From contig NZ_JAMXIA010000001.1 of the NCBI RefSeq assembly GCF_025457425.1, positions 744,001 through 808,000 on the forward strand: 64,000 bases of DNA, read 5' to 3'. A program made the position numbers and the translations under genes. The notes beneath the pieces are model-generated. The model saw only the letters and a program-made list of their open reading frames with translations, was not told where the DNA came from and searched no databases. The stretch comes from Chryseobacterium foetidum. Lineage in GTDB: Bacteria > Bacteroidota > Bacteroidia > Flavobacteriales > Weeksellaceae. The first letter of the stretch is position 1. Each line of letters starts with the position of its first letter. Positions 25,828 through 34,878 of the stretch are shown piece after piece.

Positions 25828-26043
25828 GATTTAAATCATAATTAAACACAAAGGGCACTAAGATTTTTTCCTGCAAAAACGTTTTGAGGCTCACAGAGCC
25901 GTAAACTTGCAGAAGATGAATGGGTTTTAAAATTAAAATCGATGAACTTTAGTAAGCTTTAACGGTTTTGTGAAACGAGAACAAGCTGAATATTAAAAAA
26001 CTTAGCGAACTCTGTATTCAAAATTAAAAAAATCCAAAATATT

Positions 26044-26460
26044 ATGAAATTCAAACAAATCTGGGCAAATTTTGCCGTAGAAAATCTTGAGAGAACAGAA
26101 AAATTCTATAAAGATTTAGGTTTAAAATTAAATTATTCCGGTGTTGAAAAATCGGACAAACCAAAGCTCGTGAGTTTTTTCTTTGGTGAATCTGATTTTG
26201 TAATTCACTTTTTCGAAAAAACACAGCTTGAATTTGCAATGAATGGAAAAGTTAGCGATACGCAAAATGGTAATGAAATTATCTTCTCCATTTCGGCTGA
26301 AACTGTGGACGAAGTAAATGAATGGGCTGAAAAAGTCTTGATTGCAGGTGGAAAAATTCACAAAGAAGCCAAAAGACAGGAAGACGGTTTTTACTATTGT
26401 GTTTTTGCTGATCCGGACGGGCACAAATTTAATGTCTTATTAGTGGAAAAAGGGATGTAA
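26044..26460 (+). CDS. VOC-family glyoxalase/bleomycin-resistance-like protein
   Basis: 138 residues in one VOC domain: KQIWANFAVENLERTEKFYK at the start and YYCVFADPDGHKFNVLLVEK at the end. It lies alone between an aldehyde dehydrogenase and a palindromic element. The upstream 216 bp (25828-26043) contain remnants of a CACAAAGGGCACTAAG-type repeat and no gene. Confidence 0.87.
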   Translation: MKFKQIWANFAVENLERTEKFYKDLGLKLNYSGVEKSDKPKLVSFFFGESDFVIHFFEKTQLEFAMNGKVSDTQNGNEIIFSISAETVDEVNEWAEKVLIAGGKIHKEAKRQEDGFYYCVFADPDGHKFNVLLVEKGM

Positions 26461-26465
26461 AAATC

Positions 26466-26620
26466 ATAGAGCCTGTTTAAAAATAATTAAAAAACAAATT
26501 TTCAAGTCATTTTTCTTTTCCCCAGCCCTAAAGGGTGTAACAATGCCTTGAAAATTTCATCAAAATTAACTCCCTTTAGGGTCGGGGAAATTAATTTTTA
26601 TGAAATTTCAACAGGCTATA
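26466..26620. repeat. Nested imperfect palindrome, MITE-like
   Basis: The outer ends AGAGCCTGTTTAAAAAT and ATTTCAACAGGCTAT pair imperfectly. The inner arms TTTCCCCAGCCCTAAAGGG and CCCTTTAGGGTCGGGGAAA pair almost perfectly, and each arm holds its own small palindrome (CCCTAAAGGG). No ORF is present. Confidence 0.6.
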
Positions 26621-26622
26621 AA

Positions 26623-26659
26623 TAAAAAAAATCGGGCGGTCAAAAATGGCCGCCCGATT
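26623..26659 (-). terminator. Terminator of the alpha/beta hydrolase gene
   Basis: The stem AATCGGGCGG (26630-26639) pairs with CCGCCCGATT (26650-26659). On the minus strand a T run follows (26623-26630). It lies 17 bp past the stop. Confidence 0.85.
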
Positions 26660-26676
26660 CACTGATATATAAATGT

Positions 26677-27507
26677 CTAATTTGAAGTCAAAAATCTGCG
26701 CAGAATTTCGTTTAACTTGTCTGCATGGGTTACGTTAAGTCCGTGTGGAGCACCTTCAACTACGATAAATTCGTTGCTTGCAATGCCTGTTGCAGCCTGT
26801 CTCGCGGAAGTTTCTATCGGAACAATCTGATCGTCGTCACCGTGAACAATTAATGTTTTCTTATCAACATTCGCCAGTTCCGAACGGAAATCCGTATCAG
26901 CCCACGCTTCTGCTGTTTTGATCGTCGCCAATGGCGATGCCTGCGAAGAAGTCTGCCAATCGTAATTCAATTGTGCCTGAGTGACTGTTTGAGACAATAA
27001 TCCGTAGTTGTAGAAATTTTTGTGGAACGTTTCAAGAAAAGTAACTCTCTCTTTTTTCAGACTTTCTAAAATTCCGTTTAAATCATCCAAAGGAACACCG
27101 TCAGGATTATCATTTTTCTGTTTTACCAGAGGAATAATTGATGCAATTAAAGCCACTTTATCAATGTTTTCTGAACCGAAATTGGTAAAATATCTCACCA
27201 CTTCGCCACCACCCATTGAGAAGCCCATTAGAATAACATGTTTTAGCTCCAGCTGTGTAATCAACTCGTGCAAATCGGCAGTTAATGCATTATAGTCGTA
27301 TAAATCTCCCGTTGGAAAAGACTTTCCGAAACCTCTTCTGTCGTAAGTAATCACTCTGTAGCCCAAGTCGGTAAGTGTGGGAATCTGAAGTTCCCAGCTT
27401 CTTCCGCTCAACGGCCAGCCATGAATCAGTACAATCGGCTGTCCGGAACCGTAATCTTCGTAATACAGATTAAAATCTTTGTCATTTTCTTTTGTGATGT
27501 AAGGCAT
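26677..27507 (-). CDS. Alpha/beta hydrolase (non-heme chloroperoxidase/esterase type)
   Basis: 276 residues. The oxyanion motif is HGWPLSGRSWE, the nucleophile elbow GFSMGGGEV (Ser near residue 96), the acid Asp is in VHGDDDQIVP and the final His in APHGLNVTH. This arrangement is that of the chloroperoxidase-like branch of lipases/esterases. There is no leader, so it is cytoplasmic. It has its own terminator. The substrate is unknown. Confidence 0.9.
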   Translation of the reverse strand: MPYITKENDKDFNLYYEDYGSGQPIVLIHGWPLSGRSWELQIPTLTDLGYRVITYDRRGFGKSFPTGDLYDYNALTADLHELITQLELKHVILMGFSMGGGEVVRYFTNFGSENIDKVALIASIIPLVKQKNDNPDGVPLDDLNGILESLKKERVTFLETFHKNFYNYGLLSQTVTQAQLNYDWQTSSQASPLATIKTAEAWADTDFRSELANVDKKTLIVHGDDDQIVPIETSARQAATGIASNEFIVVEGAPHGLNVTHADKLNEILRRFLTSN

Positions 27508-27596
27508 AATTTGAATATTTTAAATTTGATGTTGATTAGATTTTAACAAATACTAAGCCATGAAAAATACTGTGGTACGAAAGGTTGGATTTATAA

Positions 27597-27629
27597 AACC
27601 CAGCCAGCGTTTTGAACGCTGGCTGGGTT
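27597..27629. repeat. 33-bp palindrome, sibling of 14827-14859
   Basis: AACCCAGCCAGCGTT (27597-27611) pairs with AACGCTGGCTGGGTT (27615-27629). Against the copy at 14827 it shows a compensated change in the stem. It lies between two divergent genes, so it is not placed as a terminator for either. Confidence 0.75.
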
Positions 27630-27675
27630 GAGTCCAGCCGTACAAGCAATTTCTACTAAAATCTGTAACATTATT

Positions 27676-27683
27676 TAATTTTG
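27676..27683 (+). promoter_or_regulatory. -7 element (TAATTTTG) of the sigma-factor gene
   Basis: Consensus TAnnTTTG, 29 nt before the ATG at 27713. Confidence 0.55.
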
Positions 27684-27712
27684 TACACTAACTTTTCAGA
27701 GTTAATTAAACC

Positions 27713-28201
27713 ATGAACTTCGAAAAAGAATTTTTAGAACGTATTGAAAAACATAAAGGAATCATCTTTAAGATTTCGAAAATGTACATGGACGATTCTG
27801 AAGACCGCGCTGATCTTTTTCAGGAAATAACATTTCAGGTCTGGAAGGCATATCCAAAATTCCGCGGAGAATCTGAATTTTCGACATGGCTTTACAGAAT
27901 TGCTCTGAACACCGCAATTGTATTTTTAAAATCTGAAAAGAAAAGAAGTTTCATCGGAAATGAGGATTTTTCAAACTATAAAATTGTTCAGGATGAATAT
28001 GATCTGGAGAAAGAGGACAAACTCAACAAAATGTATAAAGCTATCAACCAACTGAATGCCATAGACAAAGCTTTTATTTTTTATTATCTCGAAGATTTCT
28101 CTGGAAAACAGATTGCCGACCAGATGGGGATTTCCGAAGGAAACGTGAGGGTAAAAATGAACAGAGCGAAAAATAAACTGAAAGAAATTTTGAGTAGATA
28201 A
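27713..28201 (+). CDS. ECF RNA polymerase sigma factor
   Basis: 162 residues. Region 2 is SEDRADLFQEITFQVWKAYP with FSTWLYRIALNTAIVFL. Region 4 is LEDFSGKQIADQMGISEGNV, then RVKMNRAKNKLKEIL. Its short length and order suit an ECF sigma-70 factor. The next gene encodes a membrane protein that starts with a conserved DDLKDTWN motif, a common partner of such sigma factors in flavobacteria. Confidence 0.92.
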   Translation: MNFEKEFLERIEKHKGIIFKISKMYMDDSEDRADLFQEITFQVWKAYPKFRGESEFSTWLYRIALNTAIVFLKSEKKRSFIGNEDFSNYKIVQDEYDLEKEDKLNKMYKAINQLNAIDKAFIFYYLEDFSGKQIADQMGISEGNVRVKMNRAKNKLKEILSR

Positions 28202-28203
28202 GA

Positions 28204-28240
28204 TGGGAGATGGAAGTCTGAAGTCTGAAGTCTGAAGACA
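28204..28240. repeat. AGTCTGA heptamer repeat
   Basis: Three AGTCTGA units are followed by related phrases, then CATCATCCATCATCC, between the sigma factor and its partner gene. Confidence 0.6.
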
Positions 28241-28318
28241 GGAGATATTCAACACCCAGCATCAAACACCCAGCATCCATCATCCATCATCCAACCAAAA
28301 ATTATAAAAACAAATATT

Positions 28319-28909
28319 ATGAATATCGACGATCTAAAAGATACGTGGAACAGAGAAAATCCCGAAGCCACACCCGAAATCAGCACCGAACAGAGAAAAT
28401 CGATGAACCTTCCACTGGAAAAGATGCGTAAAAATATGCGTGGAGAATTCTGGTCCACGGTAGGAATTTTTGTTTTTGCCTTTGCCTTGATGTCGGTGAG
28501 TCCGGCTCCTTTTAAGTTTAATTTTTATGTCAATCTGCTCCTTGTATCAATGCTTTTTGTAACCGTTTTTTACTTCAGCAAATTTTTTAAACTGTATAAG
28601 GAAATGGGAAATCCCGAACTCAAAACGTACGACGGACTGAAAGATCTTCTTCACCAACTCGAGCTTAACAAACAGTATTACATGTCATTTTACGTAGCGT
28701 TCGCTCCGTTTATCGTTTGTGAAATGATCATCGTTCTGGAATTCATCCCAAGACCGGTTCCGCTAAGCAATATTCAGATTGCTTCTATATCGATTGGAAC
28801 TTTGGCAGCAGGAATTTTCGCTTTGTTCTATCTCGGAAAATGGTGGTTCAAAAGATTTTATGGCAAAAACATCGACACCATAAAAAAAATGGTAGATGAT
28901 CTGAAATAA
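28319..28909 (+). CDS. Membrane protein, likely sigma-factor partner
   Basis: 196 residues. The cytoplasmic N-terminus contains DDLKDTWNRENPE and is followed by four membrane segments (starting VGIFVFAFALMSV, YVNLLLVSMLFVTVFYF, MSFYVAFAPFIVCEMIIVL and IASISIGTLAAGIFALFYLG). No zinc anti-sigma signature is visible. Its position 117 bp after the sigma factor suggests joint control and possibly sigma binding. A bidirectional hairpin follows the stop. Confidence 0.8.
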   Translation: MNIDDLKDTWNRENPEATPEISTEQRKSMNLPLEKMRKNMRGEFWSTVGIFVFAFALMSVSPAPFKFNFYVNLLLVSMLFVTVFYFSKFFKLYKEMGNPELKTYDGLKDLLHQLELNKQYYMSFYVAFAPFIVCEMIIVLEFIPRPVPLSNIQIASISIGTLAAGIFALFYLGKWWFKRFYGKNIDTIKKMVDDLK

Positions 28910-28914
28910 ATTCC

Positions 28915-28953
28915 AAAAAAATCGGCAACCCTCACGAATTGCCGATTTTTTTT
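28915..28953. terminator. Bidirectional terminator
   Basis: The stem AAAAAATCGGCAA (28915-28927) pairs with TTGCCGATTTTTT (28939-28951), with T/A tracts on both sides. It can serve the membrane-protein gene on the plus strand and the S41 protease gene on the minus strand. Confidence 0.8.
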
Positions 28954-28982
28954 ATTTTAATTCAAATTTAACTTGCGTTTCA

Positions 28983-29032
28983 ACTGAACCTCAACCTCAA
29001 CCTCAACCTCAACCTCAACCTTAACCTCAATT
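28983..29032. repeat. ACCTCA hexamer tandem repeat ending in a stop codon
   Basis: About seven units of ACCTCA/ACCTTA. The TGA stop (29027-29029, read on the minus strand) of the S41 protease gene is part of the last unit. Confidence 0.75.
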
Positions 29033-30562
29033 TCCCGCTTTCTCCTTCTCAATCTCAGCCTTAATCCAGTCCAGTTGCGGATCCTGTTTGTTTAAAGTGC
29101 TTTCGAGATTGTTTAAAATTTCAACATTGGGCCTAACCCCCTTTTTGGTTCCTGTAAAATCAATATTTGGCTGTACTAAAAGTAATCCGATCGGAAGCTG
29201 AAGTTTGGAATTTGGAAGACTTTGGTAAGAATAAAATCCCGCAACCGTTCCGTCATTCGCTCCGCCTGTTTCTTCGCCCACCAGGATTGCGCGCTGGTCA
29301 TTTTTAAGTTTGGAAGTAATGATTGATGATGCTGAAAAACTTCCGCCGTTGATCAAAACATATACTTTCCCGTGAAAAGCAGTTTCCTTTGGCTTCGTTT
29401 CCTTGCTTTGTTTCATTCTGTAATACACTTTTCCGTCTTTTCCTTTTTTACTGACGAAAAGTTGTCTGGTAAAAACAAATGGCGACAAAATTCCTTTGAT
29501 TAAATATCCAACCGGACTGGTTTTTCTGAAATAATTGGTCTTCAGCGGACTGTATCTTGATGTCATCTCAGGCTTATTAACCAAAGTAAAAGGTTCTTTT
29601 GCCAGATACGAATAGAGATTATTGATTTCAGATAGTGAACCACCATAATTTTCGCGAACATCGATGACCAGATGAGTTGCTTTTTTATCTTTTATTTTCT
29701 GAAAAGTTTCCTTGTAAAAACGGTCGGAGTAAGATCTTGAGAAACTTTTCACTTTAATATAAGCAATCGTGCTGTCTTCATCCAGATATTTGAAGGTTCT
29801 GTTGTAAGAATCCGTTGCGGCGACGTAATCGTTTGTTCGTTTTTCTGTATTTAATTTCTTTTGCGCCTTGTCTTTTTCTTTATCGGCCTCAGATTTGGAT
29901 TCGCGGGTAAGATGAACTGTTTTAATGACATCTTCGTACCTTGTTTCAATCTTAGCACTGTCCATAAACCCGTTTTCAGCGGAATAATAATTGAAAAAAC
30001 TGTCTTTCAGATAGTACGGATAAAATGTAGAATTATATCCGTCACTCGTCATCAGTTTTCTGTATTTCTTAATATAATTTTCCACAGGAACGCCGTTGAT
30101 TGCAAGAATTTCTGTTCCCGGAAGAATGTTTTCTATTGAATCCTTATTTGCTTTTACAAACAATTTTTGGTTTTCAACATAATAATCCAGTCTCGTAAAC
30201 AGACCTTTTTTATTTTTCATCCCACGGATTTCCTTGTTGGAATATCTTTTTCCCGGAATTCTCACTGCCAAATGCCCCTCTCTGACATCCGCCACGACAG
30301 GCTGTATTTTAAAATAAAAATCCACTGGTGAAAGTGAATCTGTAATGCTCAGTTTCAGGCTGTCAAATTTTTTATTTAAATCTTTTTCAGATACGTACCA
30401 AAATAAGTTCGGATGAAGTTCTTTAAGCTTTTCGTAGGCATAATCTACATCATCTTTAAGTTCGTTTGGAGGTAATTTTGTTTCCCGCTGACGGTTGTAT
30501 TTCTGTACAGAATTGCACGATATAATGACGGCTAGTACGGCTAATAAAGAAAATTTTTTCAA
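29027..30562 (-). CDS. S41-family C-terminal processing-like protease, lipoprotein
   Basis: 511 residues. A lipoprotein leader ends in AVIISCNS. A PDZ-like region follows around ILAINGVPVENYIKKYR, and then the S41 peptidase core. The catalytic Ser is in GGSFSASSIITSKLKND, with LVGEETGGAND after it. These are periplasmic or outer-membrane proteases that cut C-terminal tails. The start codon is TTG (MKKFSLL), because no ATG gives the leader. The final residues are set by the hexamer repeat that supplies the stop. Confidence 0.87.
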   Translation of the reverse strand: MKKFSLLAVLAVIISCNSVQKYNRQRETKLPPNELKDDVDYAYEKLKELHPNLFWYVSEKDLNKKFDSLKLSITDSLSPVDFYFKIQPVVADVREGHLAVRIPGKRYSNKEIRGMKNKKGLFTRLDYYVENQKLFVKANKDSIENILPGTEILAINGVPVENYIKKYRKLMTSDGYNSTFYPYYLKDSFFNYYSAENGFMDSAKIETRYEDVIKTVHLTRESKSEADKEKDKAQKKLNTEKRTNDYVAATDSYNRTFKYLDEDSTIAYIKVKSFSRSYSDRFYKETFQKIKDKKATHLVIDVRENYGGSLSEINNLYSYLAKEPFTLVNKPEMTSRYSPLKTNYFRKTSPVGYLIKGILSPFVFTRQLFVSKKGKDGKVYYRMKQSKETKPKETAFHGKVYVLINGGSFSASSIITSKLKNDQRAILVGEETGGANDGTVAGFYSYQSLPNSKLQLPIGLLLVQPNIDFTGTKKGVRPNVEILNNLESTLNKQDPQLDWIKAEIEKEKAGN

Positions 30563-30690
30563 GGTTTAAGTTTTTGATGTCTAAAAATATAAAAGTTTTC
30601 ACAAAAAACTGAGGCAAATAAAAAGTAATTTGATTTTTAAACCGTTATTAAAGGTAGATTTGATTTTTTTTAATCGTTTAATTTTAATTT

Positions 30691-31782
30691 ATGCTCTATT
30701 TATTGATTTTGGTTTTGGCACTTGCCGGATTTGCGTATTACGTTTTATCACAGGAAGTTTTCGGTGCGAAGCCTCAGGGAAAGCGTCTGGAGAAAATGCT
30801 TCTGTCTCAGAATTACAAAAACGGACAGTTTCAGAATCTTAGTGTGACGCCACAACTTGCAGAGGGTCAAAGTATGCCGAAAGTGATGTTTAATTTTCTT
30901 TTCGGTAAAAAAAATCCGGATTTGAAACCCAAAAACAATATTCCGTTCGTGGAAACTGATCTTAAAAATTTAAATAAAGAAGAAAATGTTTTTATCTGGT
31001 TTGGGCATTCATCGTATTTTATACAATTAAATGGCGTGCGGTTTCTTGTGGATCCTGTCTTCAGTAAATTCGGTTCGCCTTTCAAATTTTTCAACAAGGC
31101 TTTTTCTGGTGCAGATTTCTATACTGCTGACCAGATGCCTGAAATAGATTATCTCGTAATAACCCATGATCACTATGATCATTTGGATTATCCAACTGTA
31201 AAAAGTTTAAAAAATAAAGTGAAACAGGTGATTCTTCCTTTGGGAGTTGGTTCTCATTTTGAAAAGTGGGGTTATGCAGAAGAACAGCTTTTGGAAGAAG
31301 ACTGGGGCGGAAATTTTGTTCTGAAAAACAATCTTCAGATCACATTCACGCCTGCGAGACATTTTTCCGGACGAAAATTTAGCAGAAACAATACGCTTTG
31401 GTCTTCTTTTGTGTTGCAGAGTTCTGATAAGAAAATATTTTTGGGTGGCGACAGCGGTTACGCCAGCCATTTTAAAATGATTGGTGAAAAGCATGGCCCT
31501 TTTGATTTTGCCATCCTTGAAAACGGGCAGTACAACGAGGCGTGGAAGTACATTCATGCACTTCCGGAAGACGTTATTCAGGCTTCTGAAGATTTGAATG
31601 CGAAGAAAATAATTCCAGTACATTCAGCGAAATTCGCATTGGCACTTCATGCATGGAATGAACCTTTACAGAAAGTTGCGGAATTTGCACAAAAGAAAAA
31701 TCTACCCGTTCTCACACCGAAAATCGGACAGATTTTAAATTTAGATCAGGAAAACAATACGTTTGAAAAGTGGTGGAAATAG
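30691..31782 (+). CDS. Metallo-beta-lactamase-fold hydrolase (NAPE-PLD/UlaG-like)
   Basis: 363 residues. The N-terminal hydrophobic helix (LYLLILVLALAGFAYYVL) probably anchors it to the inner membrane. Metal ligands are readable: GHSSYFIQ, the THDHYDHLDYP motif near residue 150, FLGGDSGY, and a late His in IPVHSAKFALALHAW. The layout matches N-acyl-phosphatidylethanolamine phospholipase D-like and UlaG-like proteins. It converges with the GNAT gene, whose stop is 2 bp away. The substrate is unproven. Confidence 0.87.
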   Translation: MLYLLILVLALAGFAYYVLSQEVFGAKPQGKRLEKMLLSQNYKNGQFQNLSVTPQLAEGQSMPKVMFNFLFGKKNPDLKPKNNIPFVETDLKNLNKEENVFIWFGHSSYFIQLNGVRFLVDPVFSKFGSPFKFFNKAFSGADFYTADQMPEIDYLVITHDHYDHLDYPTVKSLKNKVKQVILPLGVGSHFEKWGYAEEQLLEEDWGGNFVLKNNLQITFTPARHFSGRKFSRNNTLWSSFVLQSSDKKIFLGGDSGYASHFKMIGEKHGPFDFAILENGQYNEAWKYIHALPEDVIQASEDLNAKKIIPVHSAKFALALHAWNEPLQKVAEFAQKKNLPVLTPKIGQILNLDQENNTFEKWWK

Positions 31783-31783
31783 G

Positions 31784-32071
31784 CTAATCATGCCAGATTC
31801 CCCTGTATCTTTTTGGATGGTTTTCGAGCTGCTGTCTTACAAAATCACACTCCGGATCGATCATATAATCTTTGTCTTCGGCAAAACGCACAAGCTCGTC
31901 AAGCAGTAATTTGGCATAACCCTGACCTTCCAGTTCGGGGTTTATTTTTGTGTAATAAACGTTGATGAGCCTGCCGTCTACCGCAATCGACATGTAACCG
32001 ACCTTCTCGCCGTCTTTAAACATTTGAAGCTCATCCTGATATTCTGATATTTTGAAAGTTACATTATCCAT
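31784..32071 (-). CDS. Small GNAT-like acetyltransferase (YjdJ type)
   Basis: 95 residues, a short GCN5-like fold of the GNAT_acetyltr_2/YjdJ group. GYMSIAVDGRLINVYYTKIN and PELEGQGYAKLLLDEL show the acetyl-CoA phosphate loop (GQGYA). The C-terminus has DPECDFVRQQLENHPKR, typical of the family. It ends 1 bp after the convergent metallo-hydrolase stop. Acceptors for the family are unknown. Confidence 0.88.
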   Translation of the reverse strand: MDNVTFKISEYQDELQMFKDGEKVGYMSIAVDGRLINVYYTKINPELEGQGYAKLLLDELVRFAEDKDYMIDPECDFVRQQLENHPKRYRGIWHD

Positions 32072-32184
32072 AATTTCTTATATTTTATTAGACTTCATTT
32101 TCATTTTCTCAAAATTATTTCAACTTTGATTTCCTTAAAATTACAAAATTTAAATGAAATCAAAACTTTTTAAAACTGATTAAC

Positions 32185-33477
32185 CTAAATAATCTCCGAA
32201 GTTTCATCAATTTTTGTTGCTAAAATCTTATCTACACGATTGCCGTCTTTGTCTACGATTTCCAGAAGAAGATGGCTGATTTTTACTTTGTCACCCGTTT
32301 TGGGAATGCCTTCAGCTTCATTGAAAAACAAACCCGAAACACTTACAAATTTGCTTTCAATCTCTTCATCCACTTCGATGTCGAAATACTTTTTAAAATC
32401 ATAAATTGTACATTTTCCGTCAATCAGCCACGAAGTTTCATCACGCTGAATAATTTCCGGTTCGGTATCAATTTCATGTGAAACAGTTCCCACAAGATCA
32501 TCGAGAATGTCATTTAAAGTAACAATTCCTTTTGTACTTCCATATTCATCAATCACAACAGCAATATGCGATTTGGTATCCTGAAAACTCTGCAAAAGCG
32601 GATAAATAAAAGAATTTTCACTTACGAAAATCGTTTTGTGCATGTGATCACCCAGTGAAAATCCGTCTTCACAAAAATCGAAGAGATCTTTCATCTTCAC
32701 AATCCCGACAATATGATCAATATTTCCGTTTTCGGTAACCGGATAGGTGGAAAAAGAGGCGTTTTTTATTTTCTCTTTCACAGTCCTGCAGTCGTCTTTT
32801 AAATCAAGAGAAATTATTTTTGTGCGGTGGGTGATGATGGAATTGACCTTTCTGTCACCAAGATCAAAAGCATTTCTGAGAATATCATGTTCTTTATCTT
32901 CGATGATTCCGCCTTCGCTTCCTTCTTTGATCAGAGATTTTATTTCTTCTTCGGTAATGGCTTCCTTGTGGTCATTGTAAATTCCGAAAATCTTTAAAAA
33001 CAAATTGTTAGTAACCGTCAAAAGCCAAACGAAAGGCGAAGCAACAGCAGAAAGCCAGTACATCGGTCTTGCGATGAATATGGAAATTCTTTCCGGAAAT
33101 TTCAGCCCCAGACGTTTCGGGATGAGTTCGCCAAAAACAATGGAAACAAATGTAACGGTGAAAACAATGAGAAATGAAGCAACGCCGTGAACGTAATCTG
33201 CATTTATTCCCAGATTCAAAAGCTGTCTTTCAAGATCGGAAATAAGCCTGTCACCCGAAAAAATACCGAGGAGAATTCCGATCAAAGTTATCCCAATCTG
33301 AACGGTAGAAAGAAATTTGTTTGGATTTCCGGCAAGTTTCAGGGCAGTTTTGGCATTTGACAGACCTTTTTTGGAGGCTGTTTCAAGCTTGTATTTTTTA
33401 GAGGAAACCAATGCCATTTCAGACATTGAAAAAATTCCGTTGAGAACAATCAGCGCAATAATGACGAGAATTTCCAT
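32185..33477 (-). CDS. CNNM/CorC-type transporter-like protein (DUF21 + CBS + CorC_HlyC)
   Basis: 430 residues. The N-terminal DUF21 membrane domain spans about residues 1-180 (NGIFSMSEMALVSS and four helices). A CBS pair covers about 200-335 (HRTKIISLDLKDD, SHIAVVIDEYGSTKGIVT), and a CorC_HlyC domain ends the protein (WLIDGKCTIYDFKKYFDIEV). Members are Mg2+/Co2+ efflux-associated proteins, once called hemolysins. It is transcribed alone. Confidence 0.92.
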   Translation of the reverse strand: MEILVIIALIVLNGIFSMSEMALVSSKKYKLETASKKGLSNAKTALKLAGNPNKFLSTVQIGITLIGILLGIFSGDRLISDLERQLLNLGINADYVHGVASFLIVFTVTFVSIVFGELIPKRLGLKFPERISIFIARPMYWLSAVASPFVWLLTVTNNLFLKIFGIYNDHKEAITEEEIKSLIKEGSEGGIIEDKEHDILRNAFDLGDRKVNSIITHRTKIISLDLKDDCRTVKEKIKNASFSTYPVTENGNIDHIVGIVKMKDLFDFCEDGFSLGDHMHKTIFVSENSFIYPLLQSFQDTKSHIAVVIDEYGSTKGIVTLNDILDDLVGTVSHEIDTEPEIIQRDETSWLIDGKCTIYDFKKYFDIEVDEEIESKFVSVSGLFFNEAEGIPKTGDKVKISHLLLEIVDKDGNRVDKILATKIDETSEII

Positions 33478-33637
33478 ATTTTTTGTGTGGTGATTTTTAA
33501 ATGTAAAAAAACTACAGAAAAAAAGATGCCTGTTTTGATTGAAATTAAAAATATCATATTTAATAATTATTAATCTCTACAAACGTGCTATATCAGATTA
33601 ATTGTCGGAATTTTGAGCCCATTAAAAATCAGTACTG

Positions 33638-34822
33638 ATGCTTACAGAGAAAAACAGATTTATTGCGACAGTTTTGGCGTTTGCAGTGATACCGATGTCT
33701 GGTCTGGCGACCGATATTTATTTGCCAAGTATGCCGAGCATGGCGAGAGATCTTCATCTTCCTGAAAGCAGCATCCAGCTTACACTTTCTCTTTTTCTCA
33801 TCAGCTATGGCGTGACGCAGTTTTTTGCGGGAAGCGTTGTAGATTCTTACGGTCGTTACAGGATTACACTTATTTCACTGGCTCTTTTTGTGATTTCATT
33901 TTTAATCACTGCCAATACAGCAAATATTTATGTGATTTATGCGATGAGAATTCTTCAGGGCGTACTTTCGGGATTTGCAGTGGTCGCCAAAAGAGCTTTC
34001 TTTGTGGATGTCTACGAAGGCGATGAGCGCAAACATTATCTCAGCATTATGACGATCGTATGGTCTGTAGGTCCCATCATTGCTCCGTTTATCGGTGGTT
34101 ATCTGCAGAAAATTTTTGGTTGGGAATCCAATTTTTATGTGCTGGCAGGTTACAGTTTTATCCTTTTGATATCTGAATATTTTTTCTCCGGTGAAACTTT
34201 AAAATTGAAAAAAGTTTTAAGTTTAAGTCTGCTGAAAAAGGAATACAACATGATGTTCAGAGCAAAAGATTTCTTCTACGGAATGCTGATGTGCGGTCTG
34301 AGTTACTCGATGATTATGTTTTTTAATCTCTGCGGATCGTTCATCATCGAGCACAAAATGGGATATTCTGAAGTGGTTGCCGGCTATGTTTCCTTAATTT
34401 TAGGTTTTGCGTGGATGCTCGGCGGTTTTATTGGTAAAGCTTTAATCAATAAAGCATTTTTACCTAAAATAAGAATTGCTAATTTTTTGCAGATCGGTTT
34501 AATTGGAATAATGATTTTCGCATCGTTTTTTCTGAATACCATTTACAGCCTCGTCGCTTTTGCATTTGTTATTCATGTGACAGCAGGATTTATTTTCAAC
34601 AATTATTTCTCGTACTGTATCGGAAGATTTCCAAACTCTGCGGGAATTGCGGGTGGATCAACCGGCGGGATGGCTTTCATCATCACTTCTGCAATCAGCT
34701 ATGGAGTTGTGGCTGTTTTAAAACCTGAAATCCAACTCGACGTTGCCGAAGGGTATCTGGTGATGGGAATTTTAGGGCTGTTGGTTTTAAGTTTAATTAA
34801 ATTCAGAAAGGCGCATATCTGA
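33638..34822 (+). CDS. MFS transporter, Bcr/CflA multidrug type
   Basis: 394 residues with 12 predicted membrane helices. The early motif SGLATDIYLPSMPSMARDLH is the hallmark of the Bcr/CflA drug-resistance group, and GVTQFFAGSVVDSYGRYRIT is the loop 2-3 motif of MFS proteins. It probably exports drugs or small metabolites by proton antiport. It is monocistronic; a weak hairpin with flanking A and T tracts follows. Confidence 0.9.
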   Translation: MLTEKNRFIATVLAFAVIPMSGLATDIYLPSMPSMARDLHLPESSIQLTLSLFLISYGVTQFFAGSVVDSYGRYRITLISLALFVISFLITANTANIYVIYAMRILQGVLSGFAVVAKRAFFVDVYEGDERKHYLSIMTIVWSVGPIIAPFIGGYLQKIFGWESNFYVLAGYSFILLISEYFFSGETLKLKKVLSLSLLKKEYNMMFRAKDFFYGMLMCGLSYSMIMFFNLCGSFIIEHKMGYSEVVAGYVSLILGFAWMLGGFIGKALINKAFLPKIRIANFLQIGLIGIMIFASFFLNTIYSLVAFAFVIHVTAGFIFNNYFSYCIGRFPNSAGIAGGSTGGMAFIITSAISYGVVAVLKPEIQLDVAEGYLVMGILGLLVLSLIKFRKAHI

Positions 34823-34833
34823 TTTCTGAGCAC

Positions 34834-34870
34834 AAAAAAAAGCCGCCAATCGGCAGCCTGATATTTTTTT
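34834..34870. terminator. Weak bidirectional terminator
   Basis: A short GCCG/CGGC stem (34842-34854) lies between a seven-A run and a T run. It is between convergent genes. Confidence 0.35.
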
Positions 34871-34878
34871 GTTGATTC

